Below are positions 7,002 through 12,755 of a stretch of DNA of 16,373 nucleotides, one piece after another. The stretch lies in contig CAJUTM010000038.1 in assembly GCA_910589595.1 (NCBI GenBank), forward strand, positions 1 through 16,373, read 5' to 3'. The position numbers were made by a program, and so were the translations under genes. Numbering within the stretch: position 1 is the first letter of the stretch; each line of letters opens with the position of its first letter. The stretch comes from an uncultured Eubacterium sp. (GTDB taxonomy: Bacteria; Bacillota; Clostridia; Lachnospirales; Lachnospiraceae). Under the pieces are notes generated by a model. That model did no database searches and was not told the origin of the DNA. It saw nothing but the letters and a program-made list of their open reading frames with translations.

Positions 7002-7671
7002 AAAGATCTCCTCCCATACATTCACATAAAGTATCCGCACACCACAAATCACAGCACAGATTTCCGGTTCCACAGGAACTTCCCCCGCCATAATTTCCAT
7101 AGCCGCCATAACCACCGTAACCGCCATAGCCGCCGCCAAATGGGGAACCGCCATAACCGTCGCCAAACGGACTTGCCGTACCGCCCCGCTGCAATTGCTG
7201 GTAATACTGTTGGAATTCCGGATTTCCCGGTTCCATTTCACAGGCTCTTTTTGCATAATCCATGGCCACGACATTGTTCCCCAGTCCCAAATTGGCATAA
7301 GAGGACAAATAATACCATCTCGCACTGCGGTTTCCCATTGCATTGAGTACATTAATTGCCTCATTATAACGTCTGGCACGGATATAATTCATGGCAGCCA
7401 TCAAGTGCTGGTCTTCCTCCGAATAATTCTGGCTGTTACTCTGTCCATATCCGCCGTAGTTTCCTCTTGTTTTGCCGGAACGCTCATCGACAATCTGATT
7501 ATAGGCCTCCTGAATCTCACGGAATTTATCTTCCGCCCATTCTTTTTGTGAAGCATCCTGATACGAATCCGGATGATATTTTCTGCTCAGATTCCGGTAA
7601 GCTTTTTTAATCTCTTTGTCCGTTGCCCCTCTGGTAACTCCCAATACACTATATGGATCTCTCATCATCAT
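6988..7671 (-). CDS. J-domain protein with TPR-like middle, Gly-Tyr repeats and cysteine-rich tail
   Basis: The 227-residue protein begins MMMRDPYSVLGV. Residues 4-65 are a J domain with the HPD motif at 33-35 (RKYHPDSY), which stimulates the ATPase of DnaK-type chaperones. Residues about 84-160 form TPR-like helices (MNYIRARRYNEAINVLNAMG, AKRACEMEPGNPEFQ). Residues 162-198 are low-complexity Gly/Tyr/Phe with GYGG repeats. The last 28 residues hold eight cysteines (200, 206, 207, 211, 216, 218, 224 and 226). It lacks the zinc-finger and C-terminal domains of true DnaJ, so it is a specialised co-chaperone. The start chosen is ATG 7671, after AAAGGA; an ATG at 7707 would add a poorly supported tail. 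It overlaps the DUF5685-like gene by 23 bases upstream and the membrane-protein gene by 14 bases downstream. What the Cys tail binds (metal, disulphide, membrane) is unknown. Confidence 0.88.
   Translation of the reverse strand: MMMRDPYSVLGVTRGATDKEIKKAYRNLSRKYHPDSYQDASQKEWAEDKFREIQEAYNQIVDERSGKTRGNYGGYGQSNSQNYSEEDQHLMAAMNYIRARRYNEAINVLNAMGNRSARWYYLSSYANLGLGNNVVAMDYAKRACEMEPGNPEFQQYYQQLQRGGTASPFGDGYGGSPFGGGYGGYGGYGGYGNYGGGSSCGTGNLCCDLWCADTLCECMGGDLCGCF
7009..7014 (-). promoter_or_regulatory. Ribosome binding site inside the J-domain gene, deciding the GTG start
   Basis: GGAGGA on the minus strand, seven bases before GTG 7001 and inside the Gly-Gly-Asp codons near the end of the J-domain gene. 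It fixes the start of the downstream membrane protein. Confidence 0.75.
7078..7160 (-). repeat. Degenerate short tandem repeat encoding Gly-Tyr-Gly-Gly
   Basis: Imperfect 9-base units of the type GGCGGTTAC or GGCTATGGC encode the GYGG run of the J-domain protein. Such repeats can change copy number by slippage, which would alter linker length in frame when whole units are gained or lost. Confidence 0.6.
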
Positions 7672-8473
7672 TATGTTTCCTTTCACTCGTTGCCCATACG
7701 CCCTCATATAAAATGTTGCGCAAAACCGCTACATCCTGCTCGCATGGTAATTTTTCAAATTCAGCGATTGCCATCCGCAGCGTGGCGTCTAACATCTCGC
7801 GTATTTTATCGTCATCCATCTCTTTTTGCAAAGAGAACGGATTATAACAATGGTTCTTTACATCCTCTTCCCTGTCCATCCACGCATCCATCATATAGAT
7901 AAATTTGCCGAGATAAAAACCCATAGGGCGCAAAATGTTTTGAAATGAATCGTCTTTCCAGACAAAGATTTCCGACATCAGTTCGCCAAAAGGGCGGGAT
8001 ACCGAATCGATATCTGTACATTGCTGTTCTTCCAGAAAGTGCAACGACTCCAGCGACCGCGTAATGACTGCCGCCTGACGGGGATATTTCTTCTCGATTT
8101 TCCTCTTCTTTCGGGCATACAGCTTCATCCCCAGAAAACCTTTTAACTTTCGTTCATCCTCCCAGTCGTCCCGCAAGTGGTCGTGAGTCAGCAGGATATT
8201 CATATCCGCCGCATAATCGGTAACCGCATTGTATAACATGAACTGTTTCTTCGCCGGATGAATAAGACAACGCCGCTTCTCCTGCTCAGTTACCGGTTCA
8301 TAGAGAGACGTCAGCAGAATGACTAAAAAGGCCATATCATATGTGAGGGTAATCTGCCCCAGACGTCCGTGACACTGATACAGTCTCCGGCACAGACCAC
8401 AGTAAAACCCTTTGTATCTGGCAAATTCTCTTATCTTTAATTCCGGCTTATTCGCCATTACATATCCAAACAT
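7649..8473 (-). CDS. DUF5685-like protein with a candidate Cys/His metal site
   Basis: The 274-residue, largely helical soluble protein opens MFGYVMANKPELKIREFARYK and carries YCGLC (Cys25, Cys28), RRCLIHP (Cys69, His72) and an acidic LRDDWEDE segment (Asp102-Asp103-Asp106). This layout is what I associate with the DUF5685 family of Clostridia, which has no known function; the assignment is from memory. Cys25, Cys28, Cys69 and His72 could form one zinc or other metal site, and the helical acidic pattern is loosely like isoprenoid synthases, but both are inference. ATG 8473 follows GGAG by seven bases. The gene begins 16 bases after the zinc-ribbon gene and its last 23 bases overlap the J-domain gene, so it is central to one transcript and probably a partner or client of that protein. 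Confidence 0.8.
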   Translation of the reverse strand: MFGYVMANKPELKIREFARYKGFYCGLCRRLYQCHGRLGQITLTYDMAFLVILLTSLYEPVTEQEKRRCLIHPAKKQFMLYNAVTDYAADMNILLTHDHLRDDWEDERKLKGFLGMKLYARKKRKIEKKYPRQAAVITRSLESLHFLEEQQCTDIDSVSRPFGELMSEIFVWKDDSFQNILRPMGFYLGKFIYMMDAWMDREEDVKNHCYNPFSLQKEMDDDKIREMLDATLRMAIAEFEKLPCEQDVAVLRNILYEGVWATSERKHNDDERSI

Positions 8474-8489
8474 ATACTAACTCCGCTTC

Positions 8490-8897
8490 TCACGTCTTCT
8501 TAATAAATTCGAACCGGCATTTCGGACAGGTAATCGCTATCTTTCCCCGCCCTTTGGGAACGCGGATAATCTGATGGCATTTCGGGCAGCGGAATAACGC
8601 TTTCGTACCTTTTCTCTCCTGCCACCTCATCTTATAAAACCGGAAATATTGTTTTACCGAATTCCATATCTGTAAAAACTTTTGATTCTCCAACTGTCTC
8701 TTATAAATATTTCTGGAGAAAAAACGAAAAAAGTAGACGAGTATTATAAAATAACTTAAAAGTATTATCACCATACCTGCAGGAGTCCGGCGAAACACCA
8801 ACTGCAATACAAATAGCAGCAGATAAACAATGAAACAAAAATTCCCTAATGAATCATTTCCATAACGTCCATACATCATTCTTCGCAACCAATTCAT
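8490..8897 (-). CDS. Two-TM membrane protein with C-terminal zinc ribbon
   Basis: The 135-residue product has two membrane segments (about residues 18-35 and 41-60), a basic amphipathic helix (about 62-98) and a C-terminal zinc ribbon RCPKC...CPKC (Cys104, Cys107, Cys124, Cys127). The ribbon should face the cytoplasm, given the many basic residues after the second segment. ATG 8897 follows AGAAGG by about 10 bases; an ATG seven codons earlier (8918) has no site. It is followed after 16 bases by the DUF5685-like gene. Similar zinc-ribbon proteins often sit upstream of DUF5685/J-domain genes in Clostridia as I recall them, but no function is known. It could anchor the soluble partners to the membrane. 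Confidence 0.8.
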   Translation of the reverse strand: MNWLRRMMYGRYGNDSLGNFCFIVYLLLFVLQLVFRRTPAGMVIILLSYFIILVYFFRFFSRNIYKRQLENQKFLQIWNSVKQYFRFYKMRWQERKGTKALFRCPKCHQIIRVPKGRGKIAITCPKCRFEFIKKT

Positions 8898-8991
8898 AGA
8901 TTCACAACCTTCTTTCATCGTATAACAACATCGGTTTCCAACAACATGTTAAATATGTTACACCTTATTTGTGAACTTATGATGAAAAGAT

Positions 8992-9216
8992 TTACCTGCC
9001 GTTCGCTTTCTTCCATTTCCAATACTGAAACGTATAAAAAAGGGCAATCAACACCCACACAATAAATAATATAACAATTGCCAGATTGAACACTGTCGCT
9101 GATTGGAACCCAATCAACAGTCCCTTGAGCACATAGACAGCGGCAACAAAAGCTACACAAATCCAACAGCTTACCATCTCATTTTTCCGGTTCCGCACCG
9201 CTCCCGACTTTCCCAT
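8992..9216 (-). CDS. Small two-TM membrane protein, unknown function
   Basis: The 74-residue product has a basic start (MGKSGAVRNRKNE), two hydrophobic segments (about residues 15-34 and 41-62) and an aromatic-basic end (FQYWKWKKANGR). The start at ATG 9216 is favoured by AAAGGA about 10 bases upstream; the open frame continues to 9288 without support. It lies 94 bases upstream of the zinc-ribbon gene on the same strand, and may be the first gene of the cluster or a separate transcript. No family was recognised. Codon positions look natural and no better ORF covers this stretch. Confidence 0.6.
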   Translation of the reverse strand: MGKSGAVRNRKNEMVSCWICVAFVAAVYVLKGLLIGFQSATVFNLAIVILFIVWVLIALFYTFQYWKWKKANGR

Positions 9217-9259
9217 GAAAACACATCCTTTCGCTTTCCCAATCATGTTCCACGTTCCT

Positions 9260-9288
9260 ACCATAACACAAAGTTTATGGAAAAACAA
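9260..9288 (-). promoter_or_regulatory. Possible promoter of the five-gene minus-strand cluster
   Basis: On the minus strand TTGTTT (9283-9288), a 17-base spacer and TATGGT (9260-9265), about 45 bases before ATG 9216. The boxes are only moderately good. Confidence 0.35.
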
Positions 9289-9350
9289 CTAATTCATCAC
9301 ATTTAGCCATGCCCCGAGAACATTTCTCCATAGTATTTTCCTGTCTTCTC

Positions 9351-9359
9351 TGTTATAAT
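9351..9359 (+). promoter_or_regulatory. Extended -10 promoter of the alpha-galactosidase gene
   Basis: TGTTATAAT: a TGn extension directly before a perfect TATAAT (9354-9359), about 34 bases before ATG 9393. There is no good -35, as is common for extended -10 promoters. Confidence 0.5.
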
Positions 9360-9392
9360 ATACCCAGAAATAACAATTGGGGGACAATGCAT

Positions 9393-10556
9393 ATGAAAAC
9401 AGAAAATAAATCTATGGGCTATCTGCCGCCGCTTGGCTGGAATTCATGGAATACTTTCACATGGGATATCAATGAGACACTGATAAAAGAAGTGGCCGAC
9501 TGTTTTGTTGAACAGGGCTATAAAGACGCCGGATATGAATATATCGTCATTGACGACTGCTGGAGTCTCAAACAACGCGATTCCGAGGGCAACCTCGTTG
9601 CCGATTCCAAAAAATTTCCCAACGGCATGAAAGCAATTGCCGATTACATTCACGGGAAAGGCCTGAAATTCGGCATGTATTCCTGTGCCGGAACTCATAC
9701 CTGTGCCGGCTATCCGGGCAGTTTCGAGCATGAGTTTCAGGACGCAAAGCAGTTTGCCGAATGGGAAGTAGATTATCTGAAATATGACTACTGCTACAAA
9801 CCGCGCTATATGGACGGAGAACTTTTATATAAGCGCATGAACCTTGCTCTGCGCAATTGCGGACGCGATATCCTTTTCTCCGCCTGCAACTGGGGCGAGG
9901 ACAATGTTCATCACTGGATACGCGAATCCGGCGCCCATATGTACCGCTCCACGCCGGACATTCAGGACAACTGGGAATCAATTAAAAAAATCACCCTGTC
10001 GCAAATCGAAAAAGAGCCTTTTACCGGTTCTTACTGCCATAATGATATGGATATGCTTGTCGTCGGCATGCACGGGGGCAGCAATGATGATTTCATCGGC
10101 AAAATCGGCGGCTGTACCGACGTACAGTACAAAACACATTTTGCCCTCTGGGCTATGATGGGTTCTCCTCTGATGATTGGCTGTGATATCCGCTCTGCCT
10201 CCGAAGAGACAAAAAAGATTTTATTAAATCCGGATATGCTTGCCATCAATCAGGACGTCGAATCCCGCGGCGCTTACCGCATTCCGGTAGAGCCCCAGTG
10301 GTTCCACAAAGACGAATCCTTTGTTCTGATTAAAGTTTTGTCAGACGGCGATATTGCAATTGGCTTATTTAACCTGAGCGACACACAGAGGGAACTGACC
10401 GTCCAGTTTTGGGATTTCGGTCTGCCTTTTGCCTGCGGAAAGGGATTGTCTCTCTATGACTGCCATGAACATAAGGAACTCGGCATTTTCAAGGAAAACT
10501 TTTTCGCCACGGTTCCCGCCCACGACTGTCTTGTCGCACGGGCAAAGCTGGTGTAG
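9393..10556 (+). CDS. GH27 alpha-galactosidase, cytoplasmic
   Basis: The 387-residue glycoside hydrolase removes terminal alpha-galactose from oligosaccharides of the melibiose or raffinose type, or from galactosyl glycans. GH27 landmarks are clear: LGWNSWNTF near the start, YIVIDDCW, KFPNGMKAIADYIH, GLKFGMYSCAG and WEVDYLKYDYCY with the nucleophile Asp132. The acid/base is Asp189 in STPDIQDNW. HNDMDMLVVG and WAMMGSPLMIGCDIR follow, and then a short C-terminal beta domain. There is no signal peptide, so it works on imported sugars; no sugar transporter lies beside it. Start ATG 9393 is 9 bases after GGGGGA; the ATG at 9387 is too close to that site and the frame upstream to 9309 is not supported. 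Some GH27 members act on N-acetylgalactosamine, which the sequence alone does not exclude. Confidence 0.92.
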   Translation: MKTENKSMGYLPPLGWNSWNTFTWDINETLIKEVADCFVEQGYKDAGYEYIVIDDCWSLKQRDSEGNLVADSKKFPNGMKAIADYIHGKGLKFGMYSCAGTHTCAGYPGSFEHEFQDAKQFAEWEVDYLKYDYCYKPRYMDGELLYKRMNLALRNCGRDILFSACNWGEDNVHHWIRESGAHMYRSTPDIQDNWESIKKITLSQIEKEPFTGSYCHNDMDMLVVGMHGGSNDDFIGKIGGCTDVQYKTHFALWAMMGSPLMIGCDIRSASEETKKILLNPDMLAINQDVESRGAYRIPVEPQWFHKDESFVLIKVLSDGDIAIGLFNLSDTQRELTVQFWDFGLPFACGKGLSLYDCHEHKELGIFKENFFATVPAHDCLVARAKLV

Positions 10557-10560
10557 ACAA

Positions 10561-10767
10561 ATGACCGCGCTGCATAATTTATGCATGAACTGTGAAAAGA
10601 AGTTAAGTTCAGATGAAAAGGCAATTTTTATGAAACTCGTCGACCGGACAGCCTCCCGTTTTCTTTGCCTTGACTGTCTCGGCGAACGCTTGGAATGCGG
10701 GCGGGAGCCGCTCGAAAAACGGATTCGCTATTATCGCGAAAGCGGTAACTGCGTCCTTTTTCGATGA
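10561..10767 (+). CDS. Small double-CxxC (zinc-binding) protein
   Basis: The 68-residue protein has two CxxC pairs, LCMNC (Cys8, Cys11) and LCLDC, then LECGREPLEKRIRYYRESGNC. The pattern looks like a small zinc-ribbon family common in Clostridia, with a helical C-terminus (REPLEKRIRYYRES). It starts four bases after the alpha-galactosidase stop, so translation is probably coupled even though no clear ribosome binding site precedes ATG 10561. Its role is unknown. Lying behind a sugar hydrolase gene need not mean a shared pathway. Confidence 0.72.
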   Translation: MTALHNLCMNCEKKLSSDEKAIFMKLVDRTASRFLCLDCLGERLECGREPLEKRIRYYRESGNCVLFR

Positions 10768-10780
10768 ATATTTTCTGATA

Positions 10781-10786
10781 TATAAT
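10781..10786 (+). promoter_or_regulatory. Possible -10 box before the hairpin at 10792
   Basis: A perfect TATAAT with a weak T-rich -35 region near 10758. If used, the transcript would begin only a few bases before the 13-bp hairpin, giving a structured 5' end for the small gene at 10900. Confidence 0.3.
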
Positions 10787-10791
10787 GATGT

Positions 10792-10821
10792 GTTGGGGGC
10801 AAAAGCTATTTTGCCCCCAAC
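10792..10821. repeat. Perfect 13-bp inverted repeat with 4-base loop
   Basis: GTTGGGGGCAAAA, loop GCTA, TTTTGCCCCCAAC. The stem is very stable, but no T-tract follows on either strand, so it is not a normal intrinsic terminator. It could be a terminator variant for the alpha-galactosidase transcript, or a 5' structure on the transcript that runs into the small gene at 10900. Confidence 0.8.
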
Positions 10822-10899
10822 GAATGAAATCTAAGGTGGGAAGGACGTGTTAGATAATGAAGACAAATTTACAAAAGCTGGCTTCTCTGGGACTAGTTT

Positions 10900-11130
10900 A
10901 TGGATGAACGCGCAGTAAAAGAGACGATTTCCATGATGCTTGATGAGAAGCATATGCAGATATCTTATCTGCCATTGATGAGCGGGATTGATTCCGGTGA
11001 TTTCTGTTATTCCGTATATGCAGGAGAGAAAACACCATCAAAGAAGATTGAAGAACTTTCTTCAAAATGGGATGAAGAATTAGCGACATTGAATAAAAGG
11101 GTAGAGGAATTTAAAGCCGGAAAAAAATAA
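10900..11130 (+). CDS. Small hypothetical protein with coiled-coil end, possible frameshifted N-terminus
   Basis: The 76-residue product starts MDERAVKETISMMLDEKHM, has a middle SYLPLMSGIDSGDFCYSVYAG, and ends in a charged coiled coil (KIEELSSKWDEELATLNKRVEEF). I do not recognise the family. The ribosome binding site is weak (TGGGA before ATG 10900). A 16-codon frame beginning ATG 10857 (MKTNLQKLASLGLVYG) ends at 10905-10907, overlapping this start by 8 bases. Removing one base from GTTTATGG would fuse the two into one protein with a helical KLASLGLV start, reminiscent of phasin-like small proteins. So the gene may be frameshifted, or the short frame may be a leader peptide. It is followed by a strong terminator. 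Confidence 0.55.
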   Translation: MDERAVKETISMMLDEKHMQISYLPLMSGIDSGDFCYSVYAGEKTPSKKIEELSSKWDEELATLNKRVEEFKAGKK

Positions 11131-11140
11131 TATGACAGAG

Positions 11141-11182
11141 AAAAGCTATCCCCTGCTGCCAATACAGCGGGGGATAGCTTTT
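11141..11182. terminator. Bidirectional intrinsic terminator
   Basis: The arms AAAAGCTATCCCCTGCTG (11141-11158) and CAGCGGGGGATAGCTTTT (11165-11182) pair over 18 bp with one G-T wobble and a 6-base loop. Runs of A and T flank the stem on both strands. It lies 10 bases after the small plus-strand gene and 29 bases after the gpmI stop, so it serves both converging transcripts. Confidence 0.9.
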
Positions 11183-11211
11183 GCGTTACCTTTTATTCTA
11201 TAACCGCTCTC

Positions 11212-12741
11212 CTACTCTCTGACAAGAAGCGATTTGCCTGTCATTTCCGCAGGCTGCTCCATACCCATCATTTCAATCAGCGTCGGCACAATATCTGCCA
11301 GACACCCTCCCTCGCGAAGAACAGCATTGTCATCATAATTGACAACGATAAACGGAACCGGATTCGTCGTGTGGGCAGTAAACGGAGACGAATCTTCATC
11401 CAGAAGTTTTTCCGCATTGCCATGGTCGGCACAGATAAACATCTGCCCGTCCACTTCCAGTACTGCATTAAGCGCCTTGCCAACACATTCGTCAACTGCT
11501 TCTATCGCCTTAATGGCCGCTTCTATAATACCTGTATGACCAACCATATCCGGATTGGCAAAATTCACAATAATGACATCATATTTATCGGACTTAATCG
11601 CCTCTACCAAGTTATCACATACTTCATAGGCGCTCATCTCCGGCTTCTCATCAAACGTCGCCACTTTCGGGGAATCGACAAGAATGCGCTCCTCCCCCTC
11701 AAATTGCTTTTCCTCGCCTCCGTTGAAGAAAAATGTGACATGGGCATATTTCTGTGTCTCCGCCAAACGAAGCTGCGTCTTCCCATTCTTTGATAAATAC
11801 TCGCCAAATGTCATCTTCAACTCTTCCGGCGGATACGCTACAAGTACATTTGGCATCTCCGCATCATACTGCGCCATGCAGACAAATGTAAGCGGGAAAT
11901 AACCGTTTCTTCTCTCAAATCCGGTGAAATCAGCGTCCACGAAAGCACGCGTCAACTGTCTTGCCCTGTCCGGACGGAAATTGAAGAAAATAACGCTGTC
12001 ATTTTCCTTTATCATACCATTTTTATCTACTACAGTCGGAAGCATAAATTCATCGGTTACATCATTGGCATAAGAATTTTTTATTGCCTGTACCGCATCG
12101 GTTTCTTCTACTCCCTCGCCATATACAAGCGCCGCGTATGCCTTTTCTTCACGGTCCCACGCATTATCTCTGTCCATTGCATAAAAACGTCCGCAAATCG
12201 TTGCCACAGAGCCAACGCCGATTTCTTTTATTTTGGCAACCGCCTCTTCCATATATTCGGCAGCCGATGACGGCGGCACATCACGCCCATCCAAATACGC
12301 ATGAACATATACTTTGGAAAGACCGTTCTTTTTCGCCATTTCCAACAGGCCGTACAAATGCTCCATATGACTGTGTACGCCGCCCGGAGAAAGAAGTCCC
12401 ATCAGGTGAAGAGAGGAATCCTTTTGCTTACAGTTCTCCATTGCCTTTACTAACGCTTTATTTTCAAAAAAAGTTCCATCCTCAATATCTTTTGTTATCT
12501 TCACAAGCATTTGATAGACGATGCGTCCGGCTCCCATATTGGTATGACCTACTTCGGAATTTCCCATCTGTCCGTCTGGCAGTCCCACCGCCATACCGCT
12601 GGCGTCGCCTTTCACATGAGGGTACTTTTTCAAAATTTCGTCCATCACCGGTGTCTTTGCCTGTGCAATGGCATTTCCCTCTGTCTCATTACTTATTCCA
12701 TATCCATCCAAAATCATTAAAACCGTTGGTTTCTTACTCAT
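11212..12741 (-). CDS. gpmI: 2,3-bisphosphoglycerate-independent phosphoglycerate mutase
   Basis: The enzyme interconverts 3- and 2-phosphoglycerate in glycolysis, using two metal ions, usually manganese in Firmicutes. The 509-residue length is typical. The alkaline-phosphatase-type site is intact: Asp12 in ILDGYG, the phosphorylated Ser62 in MGNSEVGHTNMGAG, the metal ligands in NFANPDMVGHTG and the closing ICADHGNAE. The central phosphotransferase domain shows GLLSPGGVHSHMEHL, LDGRDVPP, GRFYAMDRD and FFNFRPDRARQL. ATG 12741 is preceded by AAAGGAGAG. It begins 14 bases after the acyl-CoA synthetase gene and has no separate promoter I can see. It is not in the usual gapA-pgk-tpiA-eno cluster, so its expression appears tied to that synthetase unless other promoters exist. 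Confidence 0.97.
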   Translation of the reverse strand: MSKKPTVLMILDGYGISNETEGNAIAQAKTPVMDEILKKYPHVKGDASGMAVGLPDGQMGNSEVGHTNMGAGRIVYQMLVKITKDIEDGTFFENKALVKAMENCKQKDSSLHLMGLLSPGGVHSHMEHLYGLLEMAKKNGLSKVYVHAYLDGRDVPPSSAAEYMEEAVAKIKEIGVGSVATICGRFYAMDRDNAWDREEKAYAALVYGEGVEETDAVQAIKNSYANDVTDEFMLPTVVDKNGMIKENDSVIFFNFRPDRARQLTRAFVDADFTGFERRNGYFPLTFVCMAQYDAEMPNVLVAYPPEELKMTFGEYLSKNGKTQLRLAETQKYAHVTFFFNGGEEKQFEGEERILVDSPKVATFDEKPEMSAYEVCDNLVEAIKSDKYDVIIVNFANPDMVGHTGIIEAAIKAIEAVDECVGKALNAVLEVDGQMFICADHGNAEKLLDEDSSPFTAHTTNPVPFIVVNYDDNAVLREGGCLADIVPTLIEMMGMEQPAEMTGKSLLVRE

Positions 12742-12755
12742 TTCTCTACTCTCCT

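Noticed and set aside
6771..7346. 191-residue His/Arg/Asn-rich plus-strand frame
   Set aside because: Antisense to the J-domain and membrane-protein genes, with low-complexity composition caused by their repeats.
7002..7379. N-terminal extension of the membrane-protein frame (Met/Ala/Val-rich repeats)
   Set aside because: This is the alternative frame of the Gly-Tyr repeat region of the J-domain gene; the GTG at 7001 has a strong ribosome binding site.
8900..8990. Repeated AACAT/ATGTT motifs between the two small membrane-protein genes
   Set aside because: The copies are short and irregular in AT-rich DNA, and no consistent operator or hairpin emerges.
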